Source: Candidatus Goldiibacteriota bacterium HGW-Goldbacteria-1 (GTDB lineage Bacteria; Oederibacteriota; PGYV01). From it: 64,000 nucleotides of DNA. The notes under the pieces were generated by a model. It worked only from the letters and a program-made list of their open reading frames with translations. It was not told where the DNA came from and searched no databases. Position 1 is the first letter of the stretch; each line of letters starts with the position of its first letter. The position numbers were made by a program, and so were the translations under genes. Location: positions 27,648 to 91,647 of the forward strand of contig PGYV01000012.1 in NCBI GenBank assembly GCA_002839855.1. The letters run 5' to 3'. Shown in pieces: positions 51,165 through 58,881 of this stretch.

Positions 51165-51306
51165 GCTTGGAATGCTTGGATGGTTAGAGGGTTGGGAAAG
51201 TCAGCAGCTAGGCAGCTAAGCAGCTAAGCGGCTAGGCAAAACAACAACGCTGAGGGACGGAAGAAAACAAGCAAATACGCATTAGGCAGTTAAGCGGAAG
51301 CGGAGG
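51165..51306. repeat. Dispersed ~145-bp repeat with GGCTAGGCAGCTA microsatellite, copy 1
   Basis: GCTTGGAATGCTTGGATGGT, then AGCAGCTAGGCAGCTAAGC units, then ACAACAACGCTGAGGGACGG and CATTAGGCAGTTAAGCGGAA. The same order recurs at 54089-54237, with a different number of the AGGCAGCTA units. The gap 51060-51644 consists of this repeat and the tandem repeat at 51305; no gene is visible. Confidence 0.6.
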
Positions 51307-51400
51307 GATATCGAGATTCGAAATTCGAGATTCGAAAATTTGATAATACCCACACCGGATATCGAGATTCGAGATTCGAAAATTTGATAACACCCACACC
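51305..51400. repeat. Tandem repeat of ATTCGAGATTCGAA units
   Basis: GGATATCGAGATTCGAAATT, then AAAATTTGATAATACCCACACC (51306-51355), then the same unit shortened (51357-51400). It is two imperfect copies of a roughly 47-bp unit built from GAGATTCGA. Confidence 0.55.
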
Positions 51401-51644
51401 AATTTCATAGATAAAACTGAGGGGCGGAGGAAAATAAGCAGATAAGCGGAAGCGGAGGAACGCCAAAAAGCAGCCCATAAGCCATAAATAATACTGGATG
51501 CTTAGAAGTTTGGAGGCTTGGAATGATAGAAGCAGAAAAAACCAGACGCTTACAACTATATTTATAATACTTTAAACATATTAATTAGTAGTTTATTACC
51601 TCACTGCAGTTTTCATAGGCTTTAGTAAATCATAACATAAAAGT

Positions 51645-52478
51645 TTATTTGACTCTTTTTATCTGCGCCGGCGGCAGGAAATTTTCTCCTGTCACAACGC
51701 TTTTACCTGTCTTTTTTTCCAGTTCTTTCCTGGCCCTTTTAGCAATGCCGCCGCCTTTTTTTCCGGCTTTTTTGTTTTCTTTAAGCCCATTTGCCGTTAC
51801 CGCTTCCGCTATGTTTCTTGTGGACAATTCCGCAAGCGCAGTGAATATAAGCTCTGCTTCTGTCATATGGTCGCGCAGGTTCTGCGTTTTTATACCCTTC
51901 AGATTCTTGTGTTGTTTTACACTGACACCGGTCCATTCTTTGTGAATAATATTGGTTAATATCGCGTATTCTTCTTCTTTTGTTATCTCATGATTTTTCC
52001 AATAGTCCGTCAGTTTATTTCTGGTTTCCTGCCCCATCATCCTCTGTTGTATCCATTTCTCGCTTCTGCCGTGTTTCTGCCAATTTTCCCTGGCTCTGTT
52101 TACAGACCTCTCCGGGTCTGCTATTTCCTGCATTCTTTCATACCCTACCTTCGCAAGCCAGAGCTTTATTGGCTCTGCCTTATGACTTGGTACGGACTGA
52201 ATAAGCCTGAGTAATGTTTCAGGATCAGCGGCGTCAGTCATATAACTTTTACCGTCGGCTGCCATCATTTTCAGTCGGTTACATTTTGTAACCGACTGAC
52301 TGCCTTCTTTTTTAAGCCTGTTTTTTAACACCTTCCAGTAGTTCCTTGCCGCCTGGAAATCCGGCTGCTGTATCAGCGCACGGATGATATCAACAACTGA
52401 AAAATACCAGACTTCGGCTTTTTCATCATACTGCCGCCTTATCTTAAAGTTTTCAAAAATCACAAGTGAATTTTTCAT
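51645..52478 (-). CDS. BRO-N / phage-antirepressor-like protein
   Basis: The 277-residue protein opens NSLVIFENFKIRRQYDEKAEVWYFSVVDIIRAL, the BRO-N domain of phage antirepressors, where the front strand-helix pairs with DNA. A later ERMQEIADPERSVNRARENW and IQQRMMGQETRNKLTDYW match the C-terminal part of this group. It may come from a prophage or act as a regulator; no other phage gene is present. It stands outside the hsd run, with repeats on both sides. Confidence 0.7.
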   Translation of the reverse strand: MKNSLVIFENFKIRRQYDEKAEVWYFSVVDIIRALIQQPDFQAARNYWKVLKNRLKKEGSQSVTKCNRLKMMAADGKSYMTDAADPETLLRLIQSVPSHKAEPIKLWLAKVGYERMQEIADPERSVNRARENWQKHGRSEKWIQQRMMGQETRNKLTDYWKNHEITKEEEYAILTNIIHKEWTGVSVKQHKNLKGIKTQNLRDHMTEAELIFTALAELSTRNIAEAVTANGLKENKKAGKKGGGIAKRARKELEKKTGKSVVTGENFLPPAQIKRVK

Positions 52479-52590
52479 GAACAGATGCTCCTCTTATAAT
52501 ATATCCAGCTGAATTTATCTCCCAATTTTTTATTATACGTCATGAATAAAAATACGTCAAATTATTTGCCTATTTATCCCATATATAAAA

Positions 52591-52663
52591 GCGGATGTTT
52601 GGAGGCTTGGAGGCTTAGAAAATCAGAAGCAGATAAGCATTAGGCAGTTAAGCAGAAGCGGAA
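52591..52663. repeat. Dispersed repeat, partial copy
   Basis: GCGGATGTTTGGAGGCTTGG, then GAAGCAGATAAGCATTAGGC and AGTTAAGCAGAAGCGGAAG. It matches parts of the repeats at 51165 and 54089 without the AGGCAGCTA block. The gap 52479-52762 holds nothing else. Confidence 0.5.
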
Positions 52664-52762
52664 GAAAAGCCATAAAGCAGCCCATAGATTTCAACGGCAG
52701 CCCATAGCCCATAAAGAGAAATTAACCTATATCCCATAGATAAGAGCAGCGGTTCGCTTCAA

Positions 52763-53875
52763 CTAACCTTTTGGCATTATCTGTTTTATGAACCTTTCCA
52801 TTTCTTCCTTTTTCGGCAGTTCAAGTTTGTATTTGGAAACAAACAGTTTATTATCCATCCCCGCCAGCGCGTATGAAACCAGCGCGTGGTCTTTTTTTGT
52901 GCAAAGTAAAATCCCCACAGGCGGGTTATCGCCTTTTTCCATCATGTTCTTTTTATACCAGCTTACATAAGTATTTAACTGCCCCACGTTTTCATGGCTG
53001 AATTTTCCCAGTTTAAGTTCCACAAGCACGTGGCATTTAAGCACCCTGTGGTAAAACACAAGGTCAATAAAGCCGTTTTCTTCCCCTATAAGTATCCGCT
53101 TCTGCCTTGCTTCAAAACAAAACCCGTGGCCAAGTTCCAGCAGAAATTCCTGCAGTTTGTCTATAAGAGCGTCTTCCACCTGTGATTCTGCCATTGTCTC
53201 TTTTGCTTTAAGCCCAAGAAATTCAAACACATATGGATCCCTTATATTCAGCTTTATATCCTGTTTTTTCGCCTTTGCCTGCGTTATGGCGCTTAATTTC
53301 TTTTTATTTTTAGATAATCCGGAACGCTCATAATAAAGGCTGTTTATCTGCCGCTCTAATTCACGGACAGACCAGCTGCCACGGATGCATTCCACTTCAT
53401 AAAACCTGCGCTTTGTGGCATCTTCTATCGCAATAAGTTCTGTTATATGGCTAAAAGACAGTTTTTCAACCAATTCCCATGTAATAATCGTATCATTGCC
53501 CGCTGTTTTTTGTTTAATTTGGGGGACAGTGACCCCCAAATCCGATGCTGACAATTGTAATTTTGGGGACACTGTCTGCCAAATCTGCGGATATATTTTA
53601 TAAAACATCCTGTAACGCCGCAGTTCCCTTGGGTTAATACCCGGAACAGCATATTTAGCAAGTGATGCCGAAAGCTTATTATAAAATTCCTTTCCGTATC
53701 CTGCCCTGTCCAAACCTTTTAATTCATACTTTGCTATATAATATCCTATAAGCCAATTTCGCAGCGTAAGGCTAATATTAACAGCTTTACTTGCCTGTTC
53801 TGTCAGTTTATTATTTGTTTTCCGAATAGCTGCTATAAGCCCGTTAAACGTTGCTGTTTTATTAATCTTTTTCAT
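52763..53875 (-). CDS. YhcG-like PDDEXK nuclease (DUF1016)
   Basis: The 370-residue protein has the DUF1016 N-terminal part (SLTLRNWLIGYYIAKYELKG, YGKEFYNKLSASLAKY, RELRRYRMFYKIYP) and the C-terminal PD-(D/E)xK nuclease with GFIDLVFYHR and HVLVELKLG (Asp and Glu-x-Lys). Residues about 97-120 hold a REP-like hairpin in frame (LQLSASDLGVTVPQ), between two conserved family blocks. The family is common in defence islands; it may cleave foreign DNA. It lies beyond the hsd run. Confidence 0.85.
   Translation of the reverse strand: MKKINKTATFNGLIAAIRKTNNKLTEQASKAVNISLTLRNWLIGYYIAKYELKGLDRAGYGKEFYNKLSASLAKYAVPGINPRELRRYRMFYKIYPQIWQTVSPKLQLSASDLGVTVPQIKQKTAGNDTIITWELVEKLSFSHITELIAIEDATKRRFYEVECIRGSWSVRELERQINSLYYERSGLSKNKKKLSAITQAKAKKQDIKLNIRDPYVFEFLGLKAKETMAESQVEDALIDKLQEFLLELGHGFCFEARQKRILIGEENGFIDLVFYHRVLKCHVLVELKLGKFSHENVGQLNTYVSWYKKNMMEKGDNPPVGILLCTKKDHALVSYALAGMDNKLFVSKYKLELPKKEEMERFIKQIMPKG
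53517..53584. repeat. REP-like hairpins inside the YhcG gene
   Basis: ATTTGGGGG pairs with CCCCCAAAT (53517-53541, loop ACAGTGA). A degenerate second copy ATTTTGGGGACACTGTCTGC plus CAAAT (53560-53584) follows. Both lie in the coding frame. Confidence 0.6.
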
Positions 53876-54088
53876 CCCATCACCTTATCCTTGTGTTTGT
53901 AATATAACCCATCCGCGTATTCAAACCGTATAAGTAGTTGTAATTGTGCCGGAACAATTCTCTACGCACTGCAGAGAGCATTAAAAAAATATAAACTGCC
54001 ACACATTACATAAATTTTGTGAAGAATACCCTTTCCCGATTTTCAATTATGACATAAATGAAAAGATTGGACAATAATTAAAACAGGA

Positions 54089-54237
54089 GGCTTGGAACGC
54101 TTGGATGGTTAGAGGGTTGGGAAATCAGAAGCTAGGCAGCTAGGCAGCTAAGCGGCTAGGCGGCTAGGCAAAACAACAACGCTGAGGGACGGAAGAAAAC
54201 AAGCAAATACGCATTAGGCAGTTAAACAGAAGCGGAA
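54089..54237. repeat. Dispersed ~145-bp repeat, copy 2
   Basis: GGCTTGGAACGCTTGGATGG, then AGAAGCTAGGCAGCTAGGC, GGCTAGGCGGCTAGGCAAAA and CGCTGAGGGACGGAAGAAAA. It matches 51165-51306, with different AGGCGGCTAGGC counts. The gap 53876-54677 has no gene: this repeat, GTAG-palindromes, a tandem repeat and a terminator. Confidence 0.6.
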
Positions 54238-54260
54238 AATTTGAAAGACAGTTGGTTCTG

Positions 54261-54290
54261 GTAGATGCGGGTCTTTAATATCGCATCTAT
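54261..54290 (+). repeat. Degenerate GTAG-headed palindrome
   Basis: GTAGATGCG pairs via AGATGCG with CGCATCT about 12 bases on. It looks like a decayed relative of the GACGCGGG family. Confidence 0.35.
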
Positions 54291-54353
54291 ATCAACCATC
54301 ATGCGATATTATCCGCGGCAGTTGATTTTTCAAAGAAAAAACATATAAAGACA

Positions 54354-54380
54354 GGGGACGTGCTCCCGCGCGTCCCCTAC
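54354..54380 (-). repeat. GTAG-headed REP-like palindrome, family GGGGACG
   Basis: On the minus strand GTAG, then GGGACG ... CGTCCCC; plus-strand stem GGGGACG (54354-54360) / CGTCCCC (54371-54377). Same family as 58600. Confidence 0.55.
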
Positions 54381-54429
54381 AAGGGCAGGACATTAGACAA
54401 CGCGGATATCAAAAATAAAAACAAGATCT

Positions 54430-54453
54430 CGCGGGCTAAAGACCCGCGTCTAC
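54430..54453 (-). repeat. GTAG-headed REP-like palindrome, family GACGCGGG
   Basis: CGCGGG (54430-54435) / CCCGCG (54443-54448) with CTAC at the outer end, so GTAG on the minus strand. Same family as 54884. Confidence 0.55.
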
Positions 54454-54457
54454 CAGT

Positions 54458-54639
54458 GCCAGACCTTACTACTCAGATAGTAGATAGGTGAAAGGTGAAC
54501 GAAAGTAGTTCGTCTTTTCTAATTTCTACTCTCTACTTTCTCAGCCAAACCTTACTACCCTGATAGTAGATAGGAGAAAGGTGAACGAAAGTAGTTCGTA
54601 TTTTCTAATTTCTAATTTCTACTCTCTACTTTCTCAGCC
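54458..54639. repeat. Tandem direct repeat of an ~86-bp unit
   Basis: Two units: GACCTTACTACTCAGATAG then GTGAACGAAAGTAGTTCGTC then CTACTCTCTACTTTCTCAGCC, and the same with small changes and an extra TTTCTAATTTC. The second unit starts at about 54543. Each unit holds the small hairpin CGAAAGTAGTTCG. Confidence 0.6.
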
Positions 54640-54642
54640 AAA

Positions 54643-54675
54643 ATAAAAAAGCCCCTTTTCAGGGGCTTTTTTATT
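54643..54675 (-). terminator. Terminator of the tRNA-Gln transcript
   Basis: AAAAAAGCCCC pairs with GGGGCTTTTTT across a CTTTTCA-type loop, directly 3' of the tRNA on the minus strand. Confidence 0.8.
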
Positions 54676-54677
54676 TA

Positions 54678-54752
54678 TGGCTGGGCGGGGTGGGCTCGAA
54701 CCACCAAATGTACGGACCAAAACCGTGTGCCTTACCATTTGGCTACCGCCCA
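54678..54752 (-). tRNA. tRNA-Gln (anticodon TTG)
   Basis: On the minus strand, acceptor TGGGCGG pairs with CCGCCCA, then discriminator G and an encoded CCA (75 nt in all). The D arm GCC...GGC, anticodon stem ACGG/CCGT with loop TTTTGGT (anticodon TTG), and T arm GTGGTTCGAGCCCAC are all present. It charges glutamine for CAA/CAG codons. Confidence 0.93.
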
Positions 54753-54776
54753 ACTATGAGACCGTGTTACAAAAGC

Positions 54777-54801
54777 GAGGCGTAATATATTACGCCTCTA
54801 C
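54777..54801 (-). repeat. GTAG-headed REP-like palindrome, family GAGGCGTAAT
   Basis: GAGGCGTAATA / TATTACGCCTC (54777-54798) followed by TAC, GTAG on the minus strand. It differs from 8596 by base pairs that change on both arms. Confidence 0.6.
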
Positions 54802-54817
54802 ATTAAAAACATTTCAA

Positions 54818-54845
54818 CTACACGCACCCTAAAGGGTGCGGCTAC
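54818..54845. repeat. GTAG-headed REP-like palindrome, family CGCACCCT
   Basis: CTACACGCACCCT then AAAGGGTGCGGCTAC: GCACCCT pairs with AGGGTGC, and CTAC/GTAG caps occur at both ends. Same family as 58748. Confidence 0.6.
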
Positions 54846-54883
54846 CAAGACCAAACCATATCAAACAAAAATACAAATAACAA

Positions 54884-54910
54884 CTACCGCGGGCTGAAGA
54901 CCCGCGTCTA
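54884..54910 (-). repeat. GTAG-headed REP-like palindrome, family GACGCGGG (second copy)
   Basis: CTACCGCGGGCTGAAGACCC followed by GCGTCTA: CGCGGG pairs with CCCGCG. The rest of the 54753-55194 gap holds no gene; it has the palindromes, a CCAAGCATCC microsatellite (about 55049-55070) and the spoVG terminator. Confidence 0.5.
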
Positions 54911-55130
54911 TCCCGCCTGCTTCCGCTCGTAAGCTCGCGTCATTGCCGGGATTTCCGCTTCGCAGGCTCGCTCCAACCAGAACTAACCGAGCCTTCGATT
55001 TTCAGTCCTTACTTCCGTCCCTCCGTGCATCCGTCCCTCTGCTTTACCAAGCATCCAAGCATCCAAGCGTCCAAACATCAAAAACATTATACAAAAGATT
55101 CACTCATTTTACACTCATAATAAAAATCAA

Positions 55131-55165
55131 AAAAACCCGCAGGCCTAAGCGCTGCGAGTTTTTTT
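55131..55165 (-). terminator. Terminator of the spoVG operon
   Basis: AAAACCCGCAG pairs with CTGCGAGTTTT; the C/A mismatch on the plus strand becomes a U-G pair in the minus-strand RNA. A T tract follows in that direction, 30 bp past the spoVG stop. Confidence 0.7.
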
Positions 55166-55194
55166 ATATGATAAATTACAACTTAAAAACAGAC

Positions 55195-55485
55195 TTACTG
55201 GGCGCGGTCTTCAACACCCTGTGTTATGTTGCCGTACTTTTCCAGGACCATTGTCTCTATCTGCCCGCGGGTTTCGTTGTTCAGCGGATGGGCAATATCT
55301 TTAAACGTTCCGTCTGAAAGTTTCCTGCTTGGCATTACCACAAACAGCCCGTTCTTCCCGTCTATTACCTTTAATCCCCTTACCACAAATGCTTCGTCAA
55401 ACGTGATGCTTGCGTACGCTTTCAACTTCTGGTCTTCCCCCTCTGCCGCTGCCCTTGGAAAAATCTTAACTTCTGTGATGTTCAT
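55195..55485 (-). CDS. spoVG: SpoVG family regulator
   Basis: The 96-residue protein matches SpoVG: MNITEVKIFP, LKAYASITFDEAFVVRGLKVIDGKNGLFVVMPSRK, then DIAHPLNNETRGQIE. SpoVG binds DNA or RNA and acts as a site-specific regulator, known in Firmicutes and Spirochaetes and not limited to spore formers. It closes the cNMP-TPR-ispE-spoVG unit; the GGGAGGG before the ATG is good. A terminator follows. Confidence 0.93.
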   Translation of the reverse strand: MNITEVKIFPRAAAEGEDQKLKAYASITFDEAFVVRGLKVIDGKNGLFVVMPSRKLSDGTFKDIAHPLNNETRGQIETMVLEKYGNITQGVEDRAQ

Positions 55486-55529
55486 GTTTCACACCCTCCT
55501 CCCGGATATGACTTGTATAACCTTAATCA

Positions 55530-56390
55530 TTAGATTGAATGCGCTGTCCTGACAAAACTTCCGGGAAATTTAACTTTCATCTTACGGCAGCAAATATCAG
55601 CATCGGTTTTTGTTTCAAATAGCGCAAAAACTGTTGCACCACTGCCGCTCAGAGACGCATCTATACATTTATTCTGCTTTTTAAGAGCTGTTTTTACTTC
55701 TTTTAGGCCGGGAAACGCTTTGAAAATTGGTTTTTCAAAGTCATTTTGAAGAAAACTGTCCTTTACTACCCGCCCTTTCAAATATCTTACAATAAGTATA
55801 TTATACGAATTGCCAAAAGTCAACTTTTTTTCATTATCCAGCAGTTCATACGCTTTTTTGGTGGCTACATGTGTGTTTTTGCACAAAAGCACATACCAAA
55901 GCGCTTTTTTCCGGGTAATTGGGGTTATTTTTTCGCCTTTGCCTGTTACCCTTGCCGTTGTGTTATAAATGAAAAACGGGACATCTGACCCAAGCTTGAA
56001 TCCAAGAGCGCTTAACGCTTTAAGCGGCGCCTTAACCTTAAAAATATCATTCATGGCGTGCAGAACCGCTGCCGCGTTGCTGCTGCCGCCGCCAAGCCCC
56101 GCGCCGTTGGGAATATTCTTGTACAGCTTTATATCCACGCCGCCTTTTATATCATAAGCGGACTTAAACAAAAATGCCGCCTTGTACACTATGTTTTTTT
56201 CCTGCGGTATTTTCAGGGCGCCGCGGACATCGGTCACTGTAATTAAATCATTATCGGTTTTAACAATGTCTATGATGTCGTAAAGGGCTACAGGGTCAAA
56301 GATGGAATCTATATAGTGATATCCGTCCTTTGGGTCTTTGCCGGTTATACGCAGTGAAAGGTTTACTTTTGCGGGTGATAGATAAATCAT
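55530..56390 (-). CDS. ispE: 4-diphosphocytidyl-2-C-methylerythritol kinase
   Basis: The 286-residue GHMP kinase phosphorylates CDP-ME at the 2-hydroxyl, step four of the MEP isoprenoid pathway. The opening SPAKVNLSLRITGK and the ATP loop PNGAGLGGGSSNAA (94-107) identify IspE. The later SLSGSGATVFALF completes the GHMP signature. Its ATG follows the TAG of the TPR gene directly, so the two are cotranscribed. Confidence 0.93.
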   Translation of the reverse strand: MIYLSPAKVNLSLRITGKDPKDGYHYIDSIFDPVALYDIIDIVKTDNDLITVTDVRGALKIPQEKNIVYKAAFLFKSAYDIKGGVDIKLYKNIPNGAGLGGGSSNAAAVLHAMNDIFKVKAPLKALSALGFKLGSDVPFFIYNTTARVTGKGEKITPITRKKALWYVLLCKNTHVATKKAYELLDNEKKLTFGNSYNILIVRYLKGRVVKDSFLQNDFEKPIFKAFPGLKEVKTALKKQNKCIDASLSGSGATVFALFETKTDADICCRKMKVKFPGSFVRTAHSI

Positions 56391-58124
56391 CTATTTTTTA
56401 ATACTCTCTATTTTAATTTTAATTTCGTCCGGTTCTTCATGTCCGTTTTCAACAGCTTTATTGTAACTTTCAAGGGCTTTTGACGTATCATTTAACTTTA
56501 AATACGTATCCCCTATGTGTTCATAAATTACAGGGTCCGCCTTTTCCCTTAATTTAATTACAGATGCCTGCGCGGCTTGAAGCTCTTTAAGGGCTTCGTT
56601 AAACCTGCCCATCTTGTAATAGACCCATCCAAGGCTGTCCAGGTAAAAACCGTTGTCTTTATCAAGTTCCAGCGCTTTATTTACCAGTTCCAGGGCCTTG
56701 TCCAGTTTTTCTCCGCGTTCCGCGTAGGTGTAGCCAATGTAATTATAACTGTCGGGGTTTTTTGGATTTATCTTCATTATCCTTTCAAAGGTCAAAACCG
56801 CTTTGTCATATTCTTTCATCTTGTCATAAACGTAACCAAGGTTAAAATTAAGTTTTTCAGAATCCGGAAATATCTTAAGCGCATTCAGGTAAGCATCCAC
56901 GGCATTCTGATACTCTTTATTGTCCGCGTAGGACGCGCCCAAAAGCAGGTGGAATTCCTCGTTTTCTTTGTTGTTTTCAAGAAGTTTTTTAAACATCCCT
57001 ATTGCTTCCGGAAGTTTATTCTGTTCGCTGTAGATATAACCTATGTGGTAATAGGCATTTACGTATTTGGGGTCAATTTTTATAATCTCATCCAGTTTTT
57101 CAAGCGCCTTGTCATATTCTTTCTGCGCTTCATAAACAATTGCCAGCTGATATTTATTCACAATGCTGTCCTGCCTTAAATCTTCCACCTTTAAAAAATA
57201 TTTTTCAGCTTCTTTATACTGTTTCCGTCCGGAATATATAATACCTTTGGAATATAATACATCCGCGTTAGCCGGCTGTATCTTAAGAATTTCATCATAT
57301 ACTTTAAGCGCTTTATCCGTATCATCCGCCCTGTAATGCACTTCCGCCATAAGCGCCATTATGTCTGTGTCTTTGGGGTTTAATTCAAGATAACTTTCAT
57401 ACGCCGCAAGCGCGGCAGAAGTATTGCCCTTAATTTCATGCGCTTTGGCAAGCGAATCATATGCTTTAAGATAATCGGGGTCGGTTTCTATTGCCCTGTT
57501 TAAGTATTCCACCGCTTTGTCGTATTCATCGCGGCCGCCGTAAAGGATGCCTATATTGTAGTACGATACCGCCGCTTTGTCCGGGGCTAACGCGATATTT
57601 TTGTTAAATAAAGATTCCGCAAGCTGTGAATCGCCCTCTTTAAAAGCTATTATGCCAAGGTAAAAATATCCGTCTGCCGCCATTGGGTCTATTTCTATAG
57701 CGCGTTCCAGCATAGGTTTGGCGGATTTTACGTCTTCTTCATCAAGTTTTACCCGCGCGGCCGCTATTAAAACCTGCGGGTTGTACGGGTCTTTAAGATA
57801 CGCTTCTTCCACGGTGGCTTTGGACTTTGACTGTTCCCCTTTTAAGGACTGCACATAAGCCAGATTCATGAATATTGAACCGGGCTCGTAAGAATATTTG
57901 GCGCTTGTGGTGTAATATTCCTCCGCAAAACTTAACTGATTGTTTAATTCGGCAAGGTAGCCCATTGAATAATATAAAAACGAAACCGATTCCTGAAAAG
58001 GGTTTCTGTTAACATCAGGCCGCTCTATGGAAAGTTTTTTCTGCGCGCCCGCGCATCCGGACGCCATAACAGCGCAGGTAATAAGAACCGCGCATAGTAA
58101 GTTTTTTAAGGTGGTTTTATTCAT
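56391..58124 (-). CDS. TPR-repeat lipoprotein
   Basis: The 577-residue protein has a lipoprotein signal (VMASGC, Cys24) and about a dozen TPR repeats, each near 34 residues, e.g. 'AVSYYNIGILYGGRDEYDKAVEYLNRAIETDPDYLKAYDSLAKAHE' and 'PKYVNAYYHIGYIYSEQNKLPEAIGMFKKLLE' in form. It probably sits on the periplasmic face of a membrane as a scaffold. It overlaps the cNMP-binding gene by one base (TAATG) and precedes ispE without a gap. Confidence 0.8.
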   Translation of the reverse strand: MNKTTLKNLLCAVLITCAVMASGCAGAQKKLSIERPDVNRNPFQESVSFLYYSMGYLAELNNQLSFAEEYYTTSAKYSYEPGSIFMNLAYVQSLKGEQSKSKATVEEAYLKDPYNPQVLIAAARVKLDEEDVKSAKPMLERAIEIDPMAADGYFYLGIIAFKEGDSQLAESLFNKNIALAPDKAAVSYYNIGILYGGRDEYDKAVEYLNRAIETDPDYLKAYDSLAKAHEIKGNTSAALAAYESYLELNPKDTDIMALMAEVHYRADDTDKALKVYDEILKIQPANADVLYSKGIIYSGRKQYKEAEKYFLKVEDLRQDSIVNKYQLAIVYEAQKEYDKALEKLDEIIKIDPKYVNAYYHIGYIYSEQNKLPEAIGMFKKLLENNKENEEFHLLLGASYADNKEYQNAVDAYLNALKIFPDSEKLNFNLGYVYDKMKEYDKAVLTFERIMKINPKNPDSYNYIGYTYAERGEKLDKALELVNKALELDKDNGFYLDSLGWVYYKMGRFNEALKELQAAQASVIKLREKADPVIYEHIGDTYLKLNDTSKALESYNKAVENGHEEPDEIKIKIESIKK

Positions 58125-58570
58125 TACTGTTCAAACTTCTTGTCCGTGACGCGCAGCCTTCTGTTTATCATCCGCAGAAGCGTCATAAGTATTTTGGCGG
58201 CAATCGCGGGGTCACTGTCTAAAATTTCCGAAAAACTGTTCTTTGTGACAACAATCAGTTTTGAATCTTCGCCAGTTTTGCCGCTGGCGGTTCTGGCGCC
58301 GGAATCAATAATGGACATTTCGCCCACTATTTCGCCTTTGCCAAGGCTTGCAATAACTTTATCGCCTTCTTTGGTTTTCTTAATTATGTCAATGCTTCCT
58401 TCAATTACTAAATACAGAACTTCACCGGGCATGCCTTCCACAAATAACGTTGACCCTTTTTTATACGGCTTTAAAAATACCTTTTTTGCCACAATATCAA
58501 GCTCCGCGTCGGTTAAAGTCTTAAACAACGCCGCTTCTTTTAGCATTTCATATTCAACAGGATCAGCCAT
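58124..58570 (-). CDS. Cyclic nucleotide-binding domain protein
   Basis: The 148-residue protein is a Crp-like cNMP-binding domain without a DNA-binding tail. It has KKGSTLFVEGMPGEVLYLVIEGSIDIIKK, the phosphate-binding loop GEIVGEMSIID and SGARTASGKTGEDSKLIVV. It probably senses a cyclic nucleotide and interacts with a partner. First gene of the TPR-ispE-spoVG unit. Confidence 0.85.
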   Translation of the reverse strand: MADPVEYEMLKEAALFKTLTDAELDIVAKKVFLKPYKKGSTLFVEGMPGEVLYLVIEGSIDIIKKTKEGDKVIASLGKGEIVGEMSIIDSGARTASGKTGEDSKLIVVTKNSFSEILDSDPAIAAKILMTLLRMINRRLRVTDKKFEQ

Positions 58571-58599
58571 TTATTACCTCCGCAAAATTTCTTGTCATT

Positions 58600-58625
58600 G
58601 TAGGGGGCGTGCTCCCGCGCGTCCC
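58600..58625 (+). repeat. GTAG-headed REP-like palindrome, family GGGGACG (second copy)
   Basis: GTAGGGGGCGTGCTCCCGCG followed by CGTCCC: stem GGGGCG pairs with CGTCCC, one wobble. It matches 54354 read from the other strand. The 311-bp gap 58571-58881 holds it, the palindrome at 58748 and a degenerate AAGCTTAAC-type stretch. Confidence 0.5.
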
Positions 58626-58747
58626 GCGTGTTTTGTTGTGTCCATGCAATTACAAAACAAAAAAAACTGTAAACATAAATCTAAGATCCGGACAGCGTGA
58701 ATGCAATGGCAACGCCCGCATTCAAGCAGCTGTCCCTACAAGATCAA

Positions 58748-58775
58748 CTACACGCACCTTAAAGGGTGCGGCTAC
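58748..58775. repeat. GTAG-headed REP-like palindrome, family CGCACCCT (second copy)
   Basis: CTACACGCACCTTAAAGGGTG followed by CGGCTAC in form: one changed base relative to 54818, which breaks one pair. Both CTAC ends are kept. Confidence 0.55.
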
Positions 58776-58881
58776 CGGAGCAAAATACAGCACATCAGCA
58801 GTTTAAGCATTTAAGCTGTAACAAAACCTGCCTTTAATCCTTCGCTAATGCTTAACTGCCTATAGCTTAAACCGCTATATT

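Noticed and set aside
51305..51400. Possible CRISPR array
   Set aside because: Only two units, with no unique spacers between them and no cas genes in the window.
51645..53875. Prophage
   Set aside because: Only a BRO-N protein hints at phage; no capsid, tail, terminase or integrase gene is present.
56577..57179. 200-codon plus-strand frame opposite the TPR lipoprotein
   Set aside because: Antisense of TPR repeats; hydrophobic by reflection and without a start signal.
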